Source: Sinonovacula constricta (lineage: Eukaryota > Mollusca > Bivalvia > Cardiida > Solecurtidae). Taken from it: a DNA stretch of 64,000 nucleotides. The translations under genes were made by a program, and so were the position numbers. This document shows positions 1-12,600 of this stretch, piece after piece. Every line of letters begins with the position of its first letter. Position 1 is the stretch's first letter. The notes under the pieces are model-generated. The model worked only from the letters and a program-made list of their open reading frames with translations. It did no database searches and was not told where the DNA came from. Location of the stretch: positions 45,673,299-45,737,298 of the forward strand of contig CM017567.1 of the NCBI GenBank assembly GCA_007844125.1. Direction: 5' to 3'.

Positions 1-310
1 CTTCTAAAAATAGACATCAACGTCAAAGGGATTACACGGATGACTATATAAACGTGATTTCACATGTGAGTGGTCACATATTTTTCTAAGTTTAAAAATA
101 GCTATTTCTGCAGCATGGCTCGGATAGGAAATACCTGTTTGCAATGACTATTCACACAGATCTAGGACATCAATGTACATTATTTGGCAGGAACGTTTTA
201 GATAACAATGACTCATTTTGCTATATTTGAGAAAATAAATTTTGGTCCATACCACCTTCGCAATTCGAAGACTCCTATCATGATCACACCATAATTTTTT
301 CTGTACGTCT

Positions 311-508
311 TGGGATGGGATGGGATTAGCAGCGACATTTCTATCATTATAGCACAGGGGCGTAATGCTGTCCTCTTAGCCCATGAGTGTTAGGAGGGAA
401 GTCACTGCTACGAACTTTAAAGTCTTTGGTTTGACCCGGACAGGGTTTCACCCTACGACCTCCCGATTCGCAAGCTGACGCTCTACCACCTGAGCTATTG
501 CGGCGGGT
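311..508 (-). mobile_element. SINE-A copy, internally deleted
   Basis: The minus strand opens with a tRNA-like head (AGCTCAGGTGGTAGAGCGTC as A box; GGGTGAAACCC as B box) followed by AAAGACTTTAAAG and CCTCCTAACACTC. Shares this body with copies at 12.75, 15.86 and 39.4 kb but lacks the middle. Its head lies about 24 bases from the donor of TUT1 exon 19. Confidence 0.8.
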
Positions 509-531
509 TCTGTAGGTCTGGACATACTTAC

Positions 532-659
532 ACATATCTCTTTTTCCCCTTGTCTTCTCCATTTTCTTCTCCTTCTGTCGCCTTCACATCATCAGTTTCT
601 TCTTCCATTTTCTCTTCTTTGTTTCCTTCTTCTTCAGTTGTACCAGCTTCTTTCTCCTC
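532..659 (-). CDS. TUT1: TUT1 exon 19 (acidic tail), gene continues left
   Basis: Residues 874-915 plus two bases: EEKEAGTTEEEGNKEEKMEE and on to EDKGKKRY. Ends at GTAAGT in phase 2, so at least one further exon, with the stop codon and any C-terminal KA1-like part, lies outside the window. Confidence 0.82.
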
Positions 660-3600
660 CTGAAAGTGTATGAGAAATAATACTGTACTTGCAATGTTTC
701 TTTGTAACCTTCACCAACACAAAACTGGTCGCTATGGCAACATCCAACTATTATTGGTAGGAAGATGACGATGGGTAAATATCTGTGTAAATCTACAGTA
801 AAACACCTCAGGTCCACTAGAAACATCCAATATGGAAGTTTATATCCCAACTGGCGGTCAAATATGCAGTGAGGGGCTGTCTTTGTGATATTTGACCTCT
901 GTTCAGGGTATTTGTGCACAATTTCTGTAGAAAAACATCTTACTTTAGTCTAAGCTTTGACGATTTTCAACTGTATCTCAATTTTGGGGCTGTAAAACTT
1001 TTTAATTAATCAACACTTAAAATTTTCATTCTTTTCAAATCTATTAATATGAACAATTTGGATTCTGGCTAAAAATAGACATTGATGTCACAGCGGATGA
1101 CATGGATGAGCTAAAACAAGTGGTAAATATCTGTGTTTGTGAAATACATTCATTAATCATAGGCTTCCCTTCATAAAGGTGTAGTCATTCCAAAAAAGTG
1201 GATTATTTTCAAAATCTATCAGGGTTGCCAGTGGTTAGAGTCACAGACTTGTAACGCCTCACCCCTATGTGAGGAGGGAATCCAGATGACCTGTGGTGCG
1301 CCAGTGGGTCTACCCAAATAAGTTGGGGGTTTTCTCCAACAACACTTAGCTAGGTGTTGTCTATATGACCGTAATTGTGTCAGTGCCATGTATCACAAAA
1401 CACCAAGAAACTCTTGACCTACCTGTGTTAGTATTCTTTTGATTTTTATTCTTTGGAACAAATTGCTACACACTTGAAAGCCAGCCAAATCACATTCAGA
1501 CTTTAAAAAAAAAAAAAAAAAAAAAGCAAAAGAACTTTTATTCACATAAACACTAACCCACTAAAACAAATCATTTATCTATATAATTCAATCTACATTG
1601 TTCTTTCTTACCTTCTCTTGTTGCTCTTGTTCTTTTTCCTTCTTTTTTCTCTCATCAAATTCTGCCTTCAATTTCTCCAATTTGGCTTGGATTTTTTCTT
1701 CACGTCTCTTTCTGTACAAACATGCAAAAACACGTTTTAACATTTATTTAAGAGATTATACTGAGTAGTATATTTTAAAGTAAAAAATTATCATGCAGGC
1801 CCAGGCAGAACAATGGGTTGGATATCAGCTCCAGGTATGTTGGGTTCTGGGTTCAAGCTCAGACTGCAGTATGTCATATGAACAATGGTAGTGTTTAAGT
1901 TCAGGTATCCACCAAATGCTTGTTTGGGTCATGTTATAACTGTGAAGGCACAAATTTATCTGCTTTAATTAAACAATATCTCCTGATAGCTGAACTACAT
2001 TATTATTAATAACTCATTTCACAACAGCACAGTGCTAAAGTAGAGGCAGTCCAAATAGTGACTAGGTAAAGTAACCAATCAATGTTAAGATGACCTGCAA
2101 AGTCCCGTATAATAGATACATTATTAATTAGTCACCTTGATCGACTGTAAGACAATTAGGCATAACCACGAAGGTTTTATGAAGGAAAATCGCTCAAGTG
2201 TACAGCCAATTAACGGTCTTGTTTGGTTGGTGGTCAGATTGATGTTTAATTGTGATTGGCTGATGTCACTAAGGGCGTTAATCCGAAGCCATAACATGTC
2301 AATTAGAGACATTTAGTTACCAATACACAATTGCTCAAGTGTACAGCCAATTAACGGTCTCGATTGGTTGGTGGTCGGATTGATGTTTAATTGTGATTGG
2401 CTGATATCGCTAAGGGCGTTAATCCGAAGCCATAACATGTCAATTATAGACATTTAGTTACCAATACACAAGTGACAATTACGATCCTGCTCGCCATATG
2501 CCTATGGGTGAAAGGCGAATGTAAACAAAACCATTTGGTGACGATAATTACTGCGATTGGCTAGTGTCAAGATTACCTGACTGTTGATAAATTGATGAAG
2601 TACCAACCAGTATATATATAAAGAATGATTAAAATTGTAAGCTCGTGAGTTTTAAGTGTGTTAAGTAAACCTATGACGAACAATTAAAAAAGTATGTACA
2701 TTTACATTTTTGTTATTCGGAGAGAACGAAGCAAAAACAAAGAACAGAAAATCGCGGTGACAAAAAAAACAGATGTCGCGGTATTATATAGGAATAAAAT
2801 AGCAAGTATGAAGTAGAGTGACAAAAACAGAAAGTGTTTAAATTTAAAGTTTGTTTGACAGTGATCTAGTTGTGCTTTCCAAAAAATAAAAGACGTTCTC
2901 AGCTTCTGGTGGACTGTTATCAATAAGTATAGCCTTATATGATGTATTTATTACACACTATCCCGACCGAAGCTGGGTAGAGTCAGTGTTACGTAATTGC
3001 TGTAGCTAATTGCCGCAGCATTGAACTGACATGTGTGTTTATTGTACGTTGGCAACTGTTTCCACGGCTGTATGGTGATGTGGTTGATGTGACTGGGTCT
3101 AAGTGGGAGAGGGGGCAGAGAAGGAACTGTGCGCGGTAAGGTGATTTCATGCTGTTAACCAGATGGCAATTCGTTATCAGGAGACATGACCCACCCCCTC
3201 TATCTTAGAGCAAACGCGATTACATATCGCTAGCGTCTTAAGTCGCTGGGGACACTACGATCAACTAAAGAAATGTCTTTTCAATGTTCCTCCGAAATTA
3301 ACAAAAGTGAAATAAAAATGATAAAATATTCGAATCCCAAAATCTCTATTCGAATAGCGACTTGATATTCGAATATTCAAATATTCGTTAACATCCCTAA
3401 TTAATATATTATTATACTGAGAGATATAGGTGTGAATTATGCAGAGATGTCATGGGAGACAGGTGATAATTTTTTCTACTGCACTGCCATTGGTCTGCAA
3501 GACTCTAATCCCCACCCCTTTTCCTCATACCACTGCAGCCAGGAATGTGTCCACCCTTCACCCCACCCCACCAGCCCTTCCTAAACCCACTCCTTTCAAA

Positions 3601-6600
3601 CTCTGAAGCCAAAAAAGACCACAACCTTATTTCAAAAGTTTTATCAAAACGTTAATTTTTAATAATTTTACACACAAAATTCAGAAAAGACAATAAATTG
3701 ATTAGTAGAGTCACTATTTAGAGATACAGTTATAATACTTCCAACTGTGCATTATCTTAATTATTTTGCATTTACATGTCCAGGATACTACGTATATTGC
3801 TTCATCTTAGCAACAAATACTGCAGATGCTGATCAGACAGTTCTCAGTGGGATCGAGTTGACCAATATGTACACAACTTGCCTCATCTAGGCCATCTTAC
3901 TTTGTGTTGAAAAGGCTTAGAGCCAAAAGTTACAATAACATACTTGACTTCAGCATTGTGTTCCTCTAATTCTTTTTTCCTCTTCAGTTCATCCTGAACT
4001 TTCTGTCTATCTTCATCAGTACCATCTGGAAGTTCCTCTAGGTTGAGGAGCAGCACCTGTTGGAATACAAATTTGCATGAGTCCATGCTAGGAAACTGTA
4101 ACCTGAAAGTGTAATCTAAAAGGAGTTTTGTTCTTGTTTTTGAAATACATGGCAGTGACCAATTCAGATAATTAAAGCAACATCAAGGTTTTTGGTGAAG
4201 GAAGACCCCAGACACATGTCCAGGTAGAACTGCTGGCGAACTGCAAGTAAGCTGGAAGACTCTCCCACATTAAGTCCTTCGCCCTGAACAGACCTCGAAC
4301 CCACGTGGTGAGAGGCTAAGCAGTGAGAGGAGTGATAAACCGGTGTGTCACAAAAGTCTTCAGTTCTTCAGGTGCTTTGATTTTTTTTTATACTCACCTG
4401 TGTAACGCTTGAGTGAATTTTGGCTGTGTTGGCCTAGAACAAGACATTACAGTGGTCATTCCTCAGCTAGACTCTGGTGTGTACGGAAGAAGTACAGTGT
4501 ATTGGCTTTGGAGAGGGGCATGCTTAGAGAAACATGATGTGCAGTGGTACTGAGAACATATTGTAAGTTTTTCCCATTCCCCTGTCCTTTTAAGGTTTAT
4601 TAACATGTTGATATATTGAGATATTGTTTTCGCGTGGATTTTTTTTAAGTATTATTCATGTTTCCTATTTAATTTTATTCTGAAAGTCACAATGCTCCCT
4701 ATCCCTTCCCGTTTTTCATTGTAGGTGGCTACGTTACATGTACCAGTGTGATGTGTGGTGCAGAGCTTTATGTGCTAAGTCTAAAAGTTACACTTAGATG
4801 AACCAGTGTCCCTTGAATTTGTACTTTGTTGATTGCTGAGCCTTTGTGAGCTGGGTGGCAAGCTGTGTTTCCCTGTTGTGTGACGTTTCCTTGTTTAGCC
4901 TGTGTGGCGAATGTTCCGTTGTTGCTGTGTGCTTGCGTGGCAAGTACTCCAGCGTTGCTGTGTGCCTGTGTGGCAAGTACTCCAGCGTTTCTGTGTGCCT
5001 GTGTGGCAAGCTGTGTGCCTGTGTGGCAAGTAGTTCAGTGTTGCTGTGTGCCTGTGTGGCAAGCTGTGTGGCAAGCTGTGTGCCTGTGTGGCAAGTAGTT
5101 CAGTGTTGCTGTGTGCCTGTGTGGCAAGCTGTGTGCCTGTGTGGCAAGCTGTGTGCCTGTGTGGCAAGCTGTGTGCCTGTGTGGCAATCGTTCCAGTGTG
5201 CGTCGTGTACCTGTGTGGTTTTGTGCTGTGTGCTGCTAGCTTTAATGCCTGTGGGGCAGTAAACAACGGGCCATTTGAAATGTGAGATGTCGTTTTCCTG
5301 TTTGATACGATGGACCTGAAACATCTATACATATGAAGCGGTGTTTTTTTGATAAGTCGACAAAGACATAATACCTATAGATGATTAATTACTTACTGTG
5401 TAAAATATGTGAATGTGAGAGAATGTGAGAGAGTGTTTTTGAAAATTATCAAATCATTGTATCTTTTAAAAAATGTTTTAATGTATTGATATGTCATTAT
5501 AAGAGACTGATAAGAAAAAGTCTGAGTATATATATTTTGATTAAATATTGTAAATTTGTAAAATAGCCTGTTGTTTTATATCTGTCATAAAGAACCGGGA
5601 ATCACATTAGTAGGTTTCACTTATTAATTGTGACACGGTGACTCTACCACTATGTCATGGGTGCCCCCACTAAAAGGAGTACTTTGTTAATGTTGCACCT
5701 ATTACCATACATATGTATATATATTTATAACTGTAAGATGTGCAGTAATATGAGTCTGCCTGCATGCCTCTCTTTCTGCTGTCTGACTGCCTATCTCTCT
5801 TTCTGCTATCTGCCTCTCTTTCTGCATGTCTGTATTTCTGCTGTCTGTCTCTACCACACACAATGTTTGCATATATTTCAGAACATTCTGTTTTAATAGT
5901 GCCAGAGGCCTAGAAGTCACACCATCAGCAATACAGCCATGATAGTTAGGGTTTTATTTCCTGAGATATTAGTGCAGACTTTTCATTCACCTTTAAATGA
6001 CTACTATTATCTTATTCTTTACTTACATCTTTCAGGATACGACAGATGAATCGACACATCCTCTTGCACCACTCAACACGGATGTTGGGTCCCTTGTGAA
6101 GGTTCTTGATGATCTTTGGGTTGATGTGCTTTGGATTCAAGTCAATCTGTGCACAGAAATGTCTTTATTTATTTTTGTTCTTCATTTATTTTTGTCTTAA
6201 TTGAGCCAGTAAAACTGTGAAAACTAATTTTTTCTAACAAATCAAAATCTTATACAATCCCAGCCTATTATATGGCCCTGTCCTTTTCCTCGTCATTGTG
6301 TTAAGGAAACCAATCTTCTACATAATCAGTATAGTTTTATTTATATTGTAACATATTAATATTTAAAAATAAAAGTTAGTGTCACTTTCAAATTTATGCT
6401 GCTGTTATAAATTATTATAAAATTCAACAGCACGAAATATCCTCTGCTAGTCAGATGAGTTTGAGCAAAGTAATTTGACATGGCAAAAAATCCACTTTTT
6501 AAACCTTAGCTGAATGACTTAATATGTACTCCCGTCACAAAAAACCACCTAACCTCAGGCATGTACTTTATGCTTGCATTCTTACCCCCCTCACTCAATT

Positions 6601-9542
6601 TTATTAATAATTTATTCATATTCTCCATCTCACCTCAAAACATATCTCATGGTACCTCACGCTTTATCTAATTGTTACATATCTCTTCATGTTACCTCCA
6701 ACATATCTCTTCATGTTACCTCCAACATATCTCTTCATGTTACCTCCAACATACCTCTTAATGGTACCTCAATCATATATCTTCAAGTTACCTCAAACAT
6801 ATATCTTAATGGTACCTCAAACATATATCTTCAAGTTACCTTATATATATCTCTTCAAGTTACCTCAAACATATATCTTCAAGTTACCTCAAACATATAT
6901 CTTAATGGTACCTCAAACATATATCTTCAAGTTACCTCAATTATATATCTTCAAGTTATGTCAAACATGTATCTTAATAGTACCATAAGCATATTTCTTC
7001 TAGTTACCTCAAACATATCTCTTCATATTACCTTAAACATATATTTTCATATCACGTCATATATATCAACTCATACATCTTCATTTTAACTCCAACATAT
7101 CTCTTCAAGTTACCTCAAACATATATCTTCAAGTTACCTTATATATATCTCTTCAAGATACCTCAAACATATATCTTCAAGTTACCTCAAACATATATCT
7201 TAATGGTACCTCAAACATATATCTTCAAGTTACCTCAAACATATATCTTCAAGTTATGTCAAACATGTATCTTAATGGTACTATAAGCATATTTCTTCTA
7301 GTTACCTCAAACATATCTCTTCATATTACCTCAAACATATATTTTCATATCACGTCATATATATCAACTCATATATCTTCATGTTAACTCCAACATATCT
7401 CTTCATGTTACCTCCAACATATATCTTCATGTTAACTCAAACATCTCTCTTTATGTTACCTCCAACATATACCTCCATATTAACTCCAACATCTCTCTTC
7501 ATGTTACCTCCAACATATCTCTTCATGTTACCTCCAACATATCTCTTCATGTCACCTCCAACATATCTCTTCATATTACCTCCAACATATCTCTTCATGT
7601 CACCTCCAACATATCTCTTCATGTTACCTCCAACATATCTCTTCATGTCACCTCCAACATCTCTCTTCATGTTAACTCCAACATATCTCTTCATGTCACC
7701 TCCAACATATCTCTTCATATCACCTCCAACATATCTCTTCATGTTACCTCCAACATATCTCTTCATGTCACCTCAAACAAAGTGACCTCAACACTTGTAT
7801 CTGCAATTCCTAACATGTGCTATCCCAATTAAGTTGAACACTTATATCTTACTGTACTTTAAACACGTCACATTGTATACCCTCCTTAGCTCAAGCAGGT
7901 GTGTCCATAATTACATGACGCATTGAGGTTTGAGGTTGGTATGCATTCCTCGCCAGCATTGGAACTTATTTTTTTATTACATAGCAGCAACCAAGTATGA
8001 TCATTATTGTGACATCCAGCTGTTTTGGTGGAGGAAGACCCCAGACAAATGTCTGGTAGAACCACCGATGCACTGCAGGTCACCTGACAGACCTTCAAAC
8101 ATGAAGTCCTTCACCCCAGAAGACCTAAACCCAAGTGGAGAGAGGCTAAGCAGTCAGAGGAGTTACAAATTGCCAATTCAACCACTTTTCAATGAATGCA
8201 CTCTCTCTCATCCAAATCCCCCAATGTGCGTCTTAATCACTAGTCTCAAATATGTGTATCACGCTCTTAATGCAAAACACATGTACCCCACTTACCTCAA
8301 ACATGAACTCGCCGTCCTTGCGGGCTGGCATGCGTCCCTTTGCCATCGTTTGAGACTGTTTCTCCTGCTCTTCTTGGAGGATCAAATCAGGGATTTCACT
8401 ACTCAACAAGTGGATCAGGTCACCTCCCTGTTACATAAAGAAGAGGTAATGCCAAAATAATTTTAGGATTTTTCATTGTTTTTTTTTTTTAATGGATGAT
8501 ACGAGCAACAGTTCAGGTATTAAAAACAACAAGAGATGTCACAGGGCAACATGATGCTTTTCTTATGACGTAAGTTTGATATTTGTTGCAGGCACATCTT
8601 TGATCTGTATGCATATAAGGGCTGTCACGATACGCTTGAAGTGTACCATGACATATTGCGATACATATAGAGCGTATTGCAATACGTACCTCAATATATT
8701 GCCATATTTAATCAAAACTATTACAAAGAGCTTTACACAAACTTATAGCAAACAGAATGAACAACAAATGCCCAAGTGTAATATGACAAAGCTTTATAAG
8801 CTGTGTAACAGGTTAACACAGCAACATGAAAGTAACAGGACTAGAAGGTAGCAAAGCAAAAACAATTAAAAAATAAATTAACTGCAAAAAATCACAACAG
8901 TGTAGTGTGACGCAACCAGTTAAGTCTGCGAATGATGACGATTCAGGAATGTATTTAGGCTGGTATAACTTCCACTGTATCTTACATGCGCATCAAAATG
9001 TCAACAAAATGTGACACTTGCAACAATTTTCTTTGTAGATTCGTCATCCTTTACCTTTTAGTGGCCCAACACAACACCTTTTTGAATTTAATTCGGCGTT
9101 CTTTTGAAAAATCAATCGGCTCAGCCAAATTTTTTTGCAATTTGCAACCGTTGCGTTCGATTAAACTGCTAAACAAAAGGCAATGATAATGTTCTAAATA
9201 TTCTGCAACGATCTATCCTATACTAATGTGTCTACTTTTAGTAAATTTTAATTCCAATTGATTCAAGTTTCAATGTAACATTCCTTTTTCTTAAAGGCAT
9301 CTCAAAACCCTTATATAAGTGACCCCCCCCCATTTATTGCCCCACCCAGCATGTGAGGGCATCTGTTTTCTGATAAACCAGGCTGCCACAGTCTGTAACG
9401 ATGTGTCTGTCACACAGGTTCAAGATCCAAGTGTATGTAAGCTATATTAGGGGGTTGAACATAGTCATTCACAGTTTGTAAAGGAAACAGTTGTGAATAT
9501 ACCAATTACGCAATCATATATATATATAGAAAACAAATAAAG

Positions 9543-9601
<59 letters not shown>

Positions 9602-12600
9602 AGAAAACAAAGATTTATATATATATATGTAAATCTTTATTTGTTTTCTTTGTACCGAAACGTTTCTAACAAAAGCAATTTAAAAAGTCATTCATTGTCA
9701 GAATAATTTTATTCAGACTCATTTTAAGTCATTTTGAATACTAACACTTGTATCTCTCGTGTATTTTCAAAATCAAATATTTAACTATGAAATAAATACA
9801 TAATCATGCAGTAACAAAATGAACACCTAGTAATTAATGCAATAAAGAATATGTAAGCGATTATACAGTAAACAATCCACATTATCACTTAACATTAATG
9901 TATATGGCTTTCTGTAAAACTATCCTACTGTCTCACTTCCATACTAGCAGGTAATTTAGTTATGCATTAACCCCTCAGAGGTTTTACTGTGACAGATTAG
10001 TACTATGTTGGCTAAAGACTCCCTGCAGTGATGACCAGCAATTAGCAGGTCTGGTCACAGTAGGTCGGGGCCTGGCTCAGTGGGATACCACATTCCTTTC
10101 GAGATGCCTTTAAGTCCAGGAATGACATTGTCAAATCAAAAGCCAATGTCTAGTTTAAAATCTTTTATTAAAAGGAATACCGCAAAGACAAATCAAGCAC
10201 ACCGCATTTCCCATGCAGTTAAGACAAAAACTCCTCTACCATGCATTTAATGTAAGACTACATTTTTAGGAGATTATCAGCAATTGATTTACATGAATAT
10301 GAGCATCTTTGACTTTGGATGCACAAAATGGTACAAAATATCGTAAAAACCATTACGTTCATTGTGTATGGCGGTACTGTATTGACTTAACCCGTATCGC
10401 AATATACCGGTATACTGCGAAAGCTCTAATGCATATGTGCCCACATATTCTTGGTTAAACCATGGGCAATACTTTATGAAATTATGAAATTCTAACCTGG
10501 GACTATCAAACTTGATTATATATAGGTATGATCATTTTGTAGAAACGTGAAGTTTCATTCTAAACTACGCAACTGAAATACATGTACAGGTTTGATGTTA
10601 CTTGCAATTAACTTCAACCTGACCATTATGGCAATGCTGACAAATCAGGTGAGTGGAAATGCTCTCCTTATGTTTAGAAGAAAAAAAAAGCAACATACAG
10701 TACGTGGCCACTTATATTTGTTATTTGCGTTACATCATCATGACACTCAAGTTAGGCGCTCTTTTTGAAAGCTAATAATAGGAAACTGAGTGTACTGACT
10801 GTTACGTCATGATGTCCAAAAATAGATCACAGTTCCAGGAATTGATGTACATGTAAATTTTAGTCGTCTGTTTCAAAACTATCTCGCGTGTGACTACTTT
10901 CTTAAACATGGGTCAAAAGGGGCGTTAATTGACCCCCAGTGTCAAATCGATCATTGTAAAAATGTACCAGCAGGGTAAACGGATCAGTGCTATTAGTGAT
11001 CTATTGGATATTAGTAGATCTACAGTGGATTATATTGTGAAAAAGTTTAATTGTACTGGTAGCGCGGAAAATTTGAAAAGAAAACCACGGAAGTGTTTGA
11101 TCGACGGCCAAGGTGCGTGCATATTAGAAAGCCTTGTAAATAGTGACAGAAAGTCTCCTTTGAAGGAAATTACGGCCAGATTTATTGAGACACAGGATGT
11201 GAAAGTGAGTGCAAGGACTGTGAGAAGGAGACTTAACTTTTCTTGTTATTGAAAGGTTATTTATAAGGAGGTTGTCGTCAAGGTCAGGAACAGGAGGAAG
11301 CGGTTTGAATGGTGCCGGGGTAAGAGATGGAGGACTGTAGAGAACCTTTGGAGGTATGTTATTTTTTCTGACGAAAGTCAAGTTCGTCTCGGACAGGATC
11401 ACTGTGTTTATGTTTGGAGGAAACAGGAAGAAGGTTGGAGACCGGAACTTGTGAAACGACGGGAGCAGTGCCCGGTAAAAGCTATGGTATGGGGTTGTAT
11501 TTGTATCCATGGCATCGGTACACTAGCGAAGGTTGACGGAAATATCAATGCGGAGAAATATATTCAGGTTCTCGAAGAACATCTTTGGCCTGTCATAAGG
11601 CAGACATTTCCCTTCCAATGACTGTGTATTTCAAGATGACAATGCCCCTGCCACCAGGTGCAAAGTGTGGTGCAAAGATACATGGCCAGTAATAGGTTAA
11701 AGACAATAAGTTGGCCGCCCTAGTCGCCAGACTTTAAACATTATTGAAAATGTGTGGCTGTATTTAAAAAGAAAGCTGCAGGCTAGTGCTCACAACATAA
11801 AAACACCGACAAACTTTTTGATCGCCTGGAGTTAATTTGGCAGTCCATACCCACAGAGTATATCCAGAGCCTCTACAAATCAATACCCATACGATTAGCC
11901 AGCGTAATTCGCTTGAAGGGTCATATGACCAAATATTAAGGTAAACACAGTGATATTTTTTGTTAAACAGTTTGCATATTTTGCATTTGAAAAACACACC
12001 CTCCACTAAAACGCGCAAGTTGTTAACGTCTTTTAATGAATATTATTGGCCAAGCACTGTATATATGGACAGCTCTAGCCCTGACCGAGACTCAAACCTA
12101 GAATTCTTTATTAAAATTTACCTACACCATGTACATAATTTTTATGTTTAGTTTGGAGTGATGAGTGACAAAGGTTAACAAAAGACATCCATTTGGGGCT
12201 GGTTACTCACCTGACAAGTAGTTCCCATTATATAATCAACTTTTTCAAAAGATAAAGTTGTCATAAAAAAACTTTTAAATCATGTTTTATAATCTTCCTG
12301 CTTTTTAAGTTTAACAAAAGTTCACATTTACTGATTTGTTCATATTTAAACAAATTCAATTGTTTGTTTTTTTAGCAAACACATTCAACTTTTTGTAATA
12401 CAATCCACTTACTCCACTGTTGTTACTCATGTCACCTCCCCAGGCAGAAGTTTTGACGGCAGCTATACGGAGCTCTCGCAGAATCTTCTCTCGCATCTTG
12501 TCATTAACATTCACCGTGATATTGTGGTTGAGCACAAACGGATCTTGAATGTTGATGGCTGCCACCTGAAATGTTGAGCACGGAGATGAATTTTCATTTA

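Noticed and set aside
4846..5332. Cys-rich frames resembling a metallothionein-like repeat protein
   Set aside because: Minisatellite translation, intronic, competing frames on both strands and no initiation or splice context.
7381..7785. 134-codon frame of repeated PPTYLFM
   Set aside because: Product of the 24-bp array inside a TUT1 intron.
7930..8460. 176-codon plus-strand frame
   Set aside because: Spans a SINE-B copy and the antisense of TUT1 exon 14.
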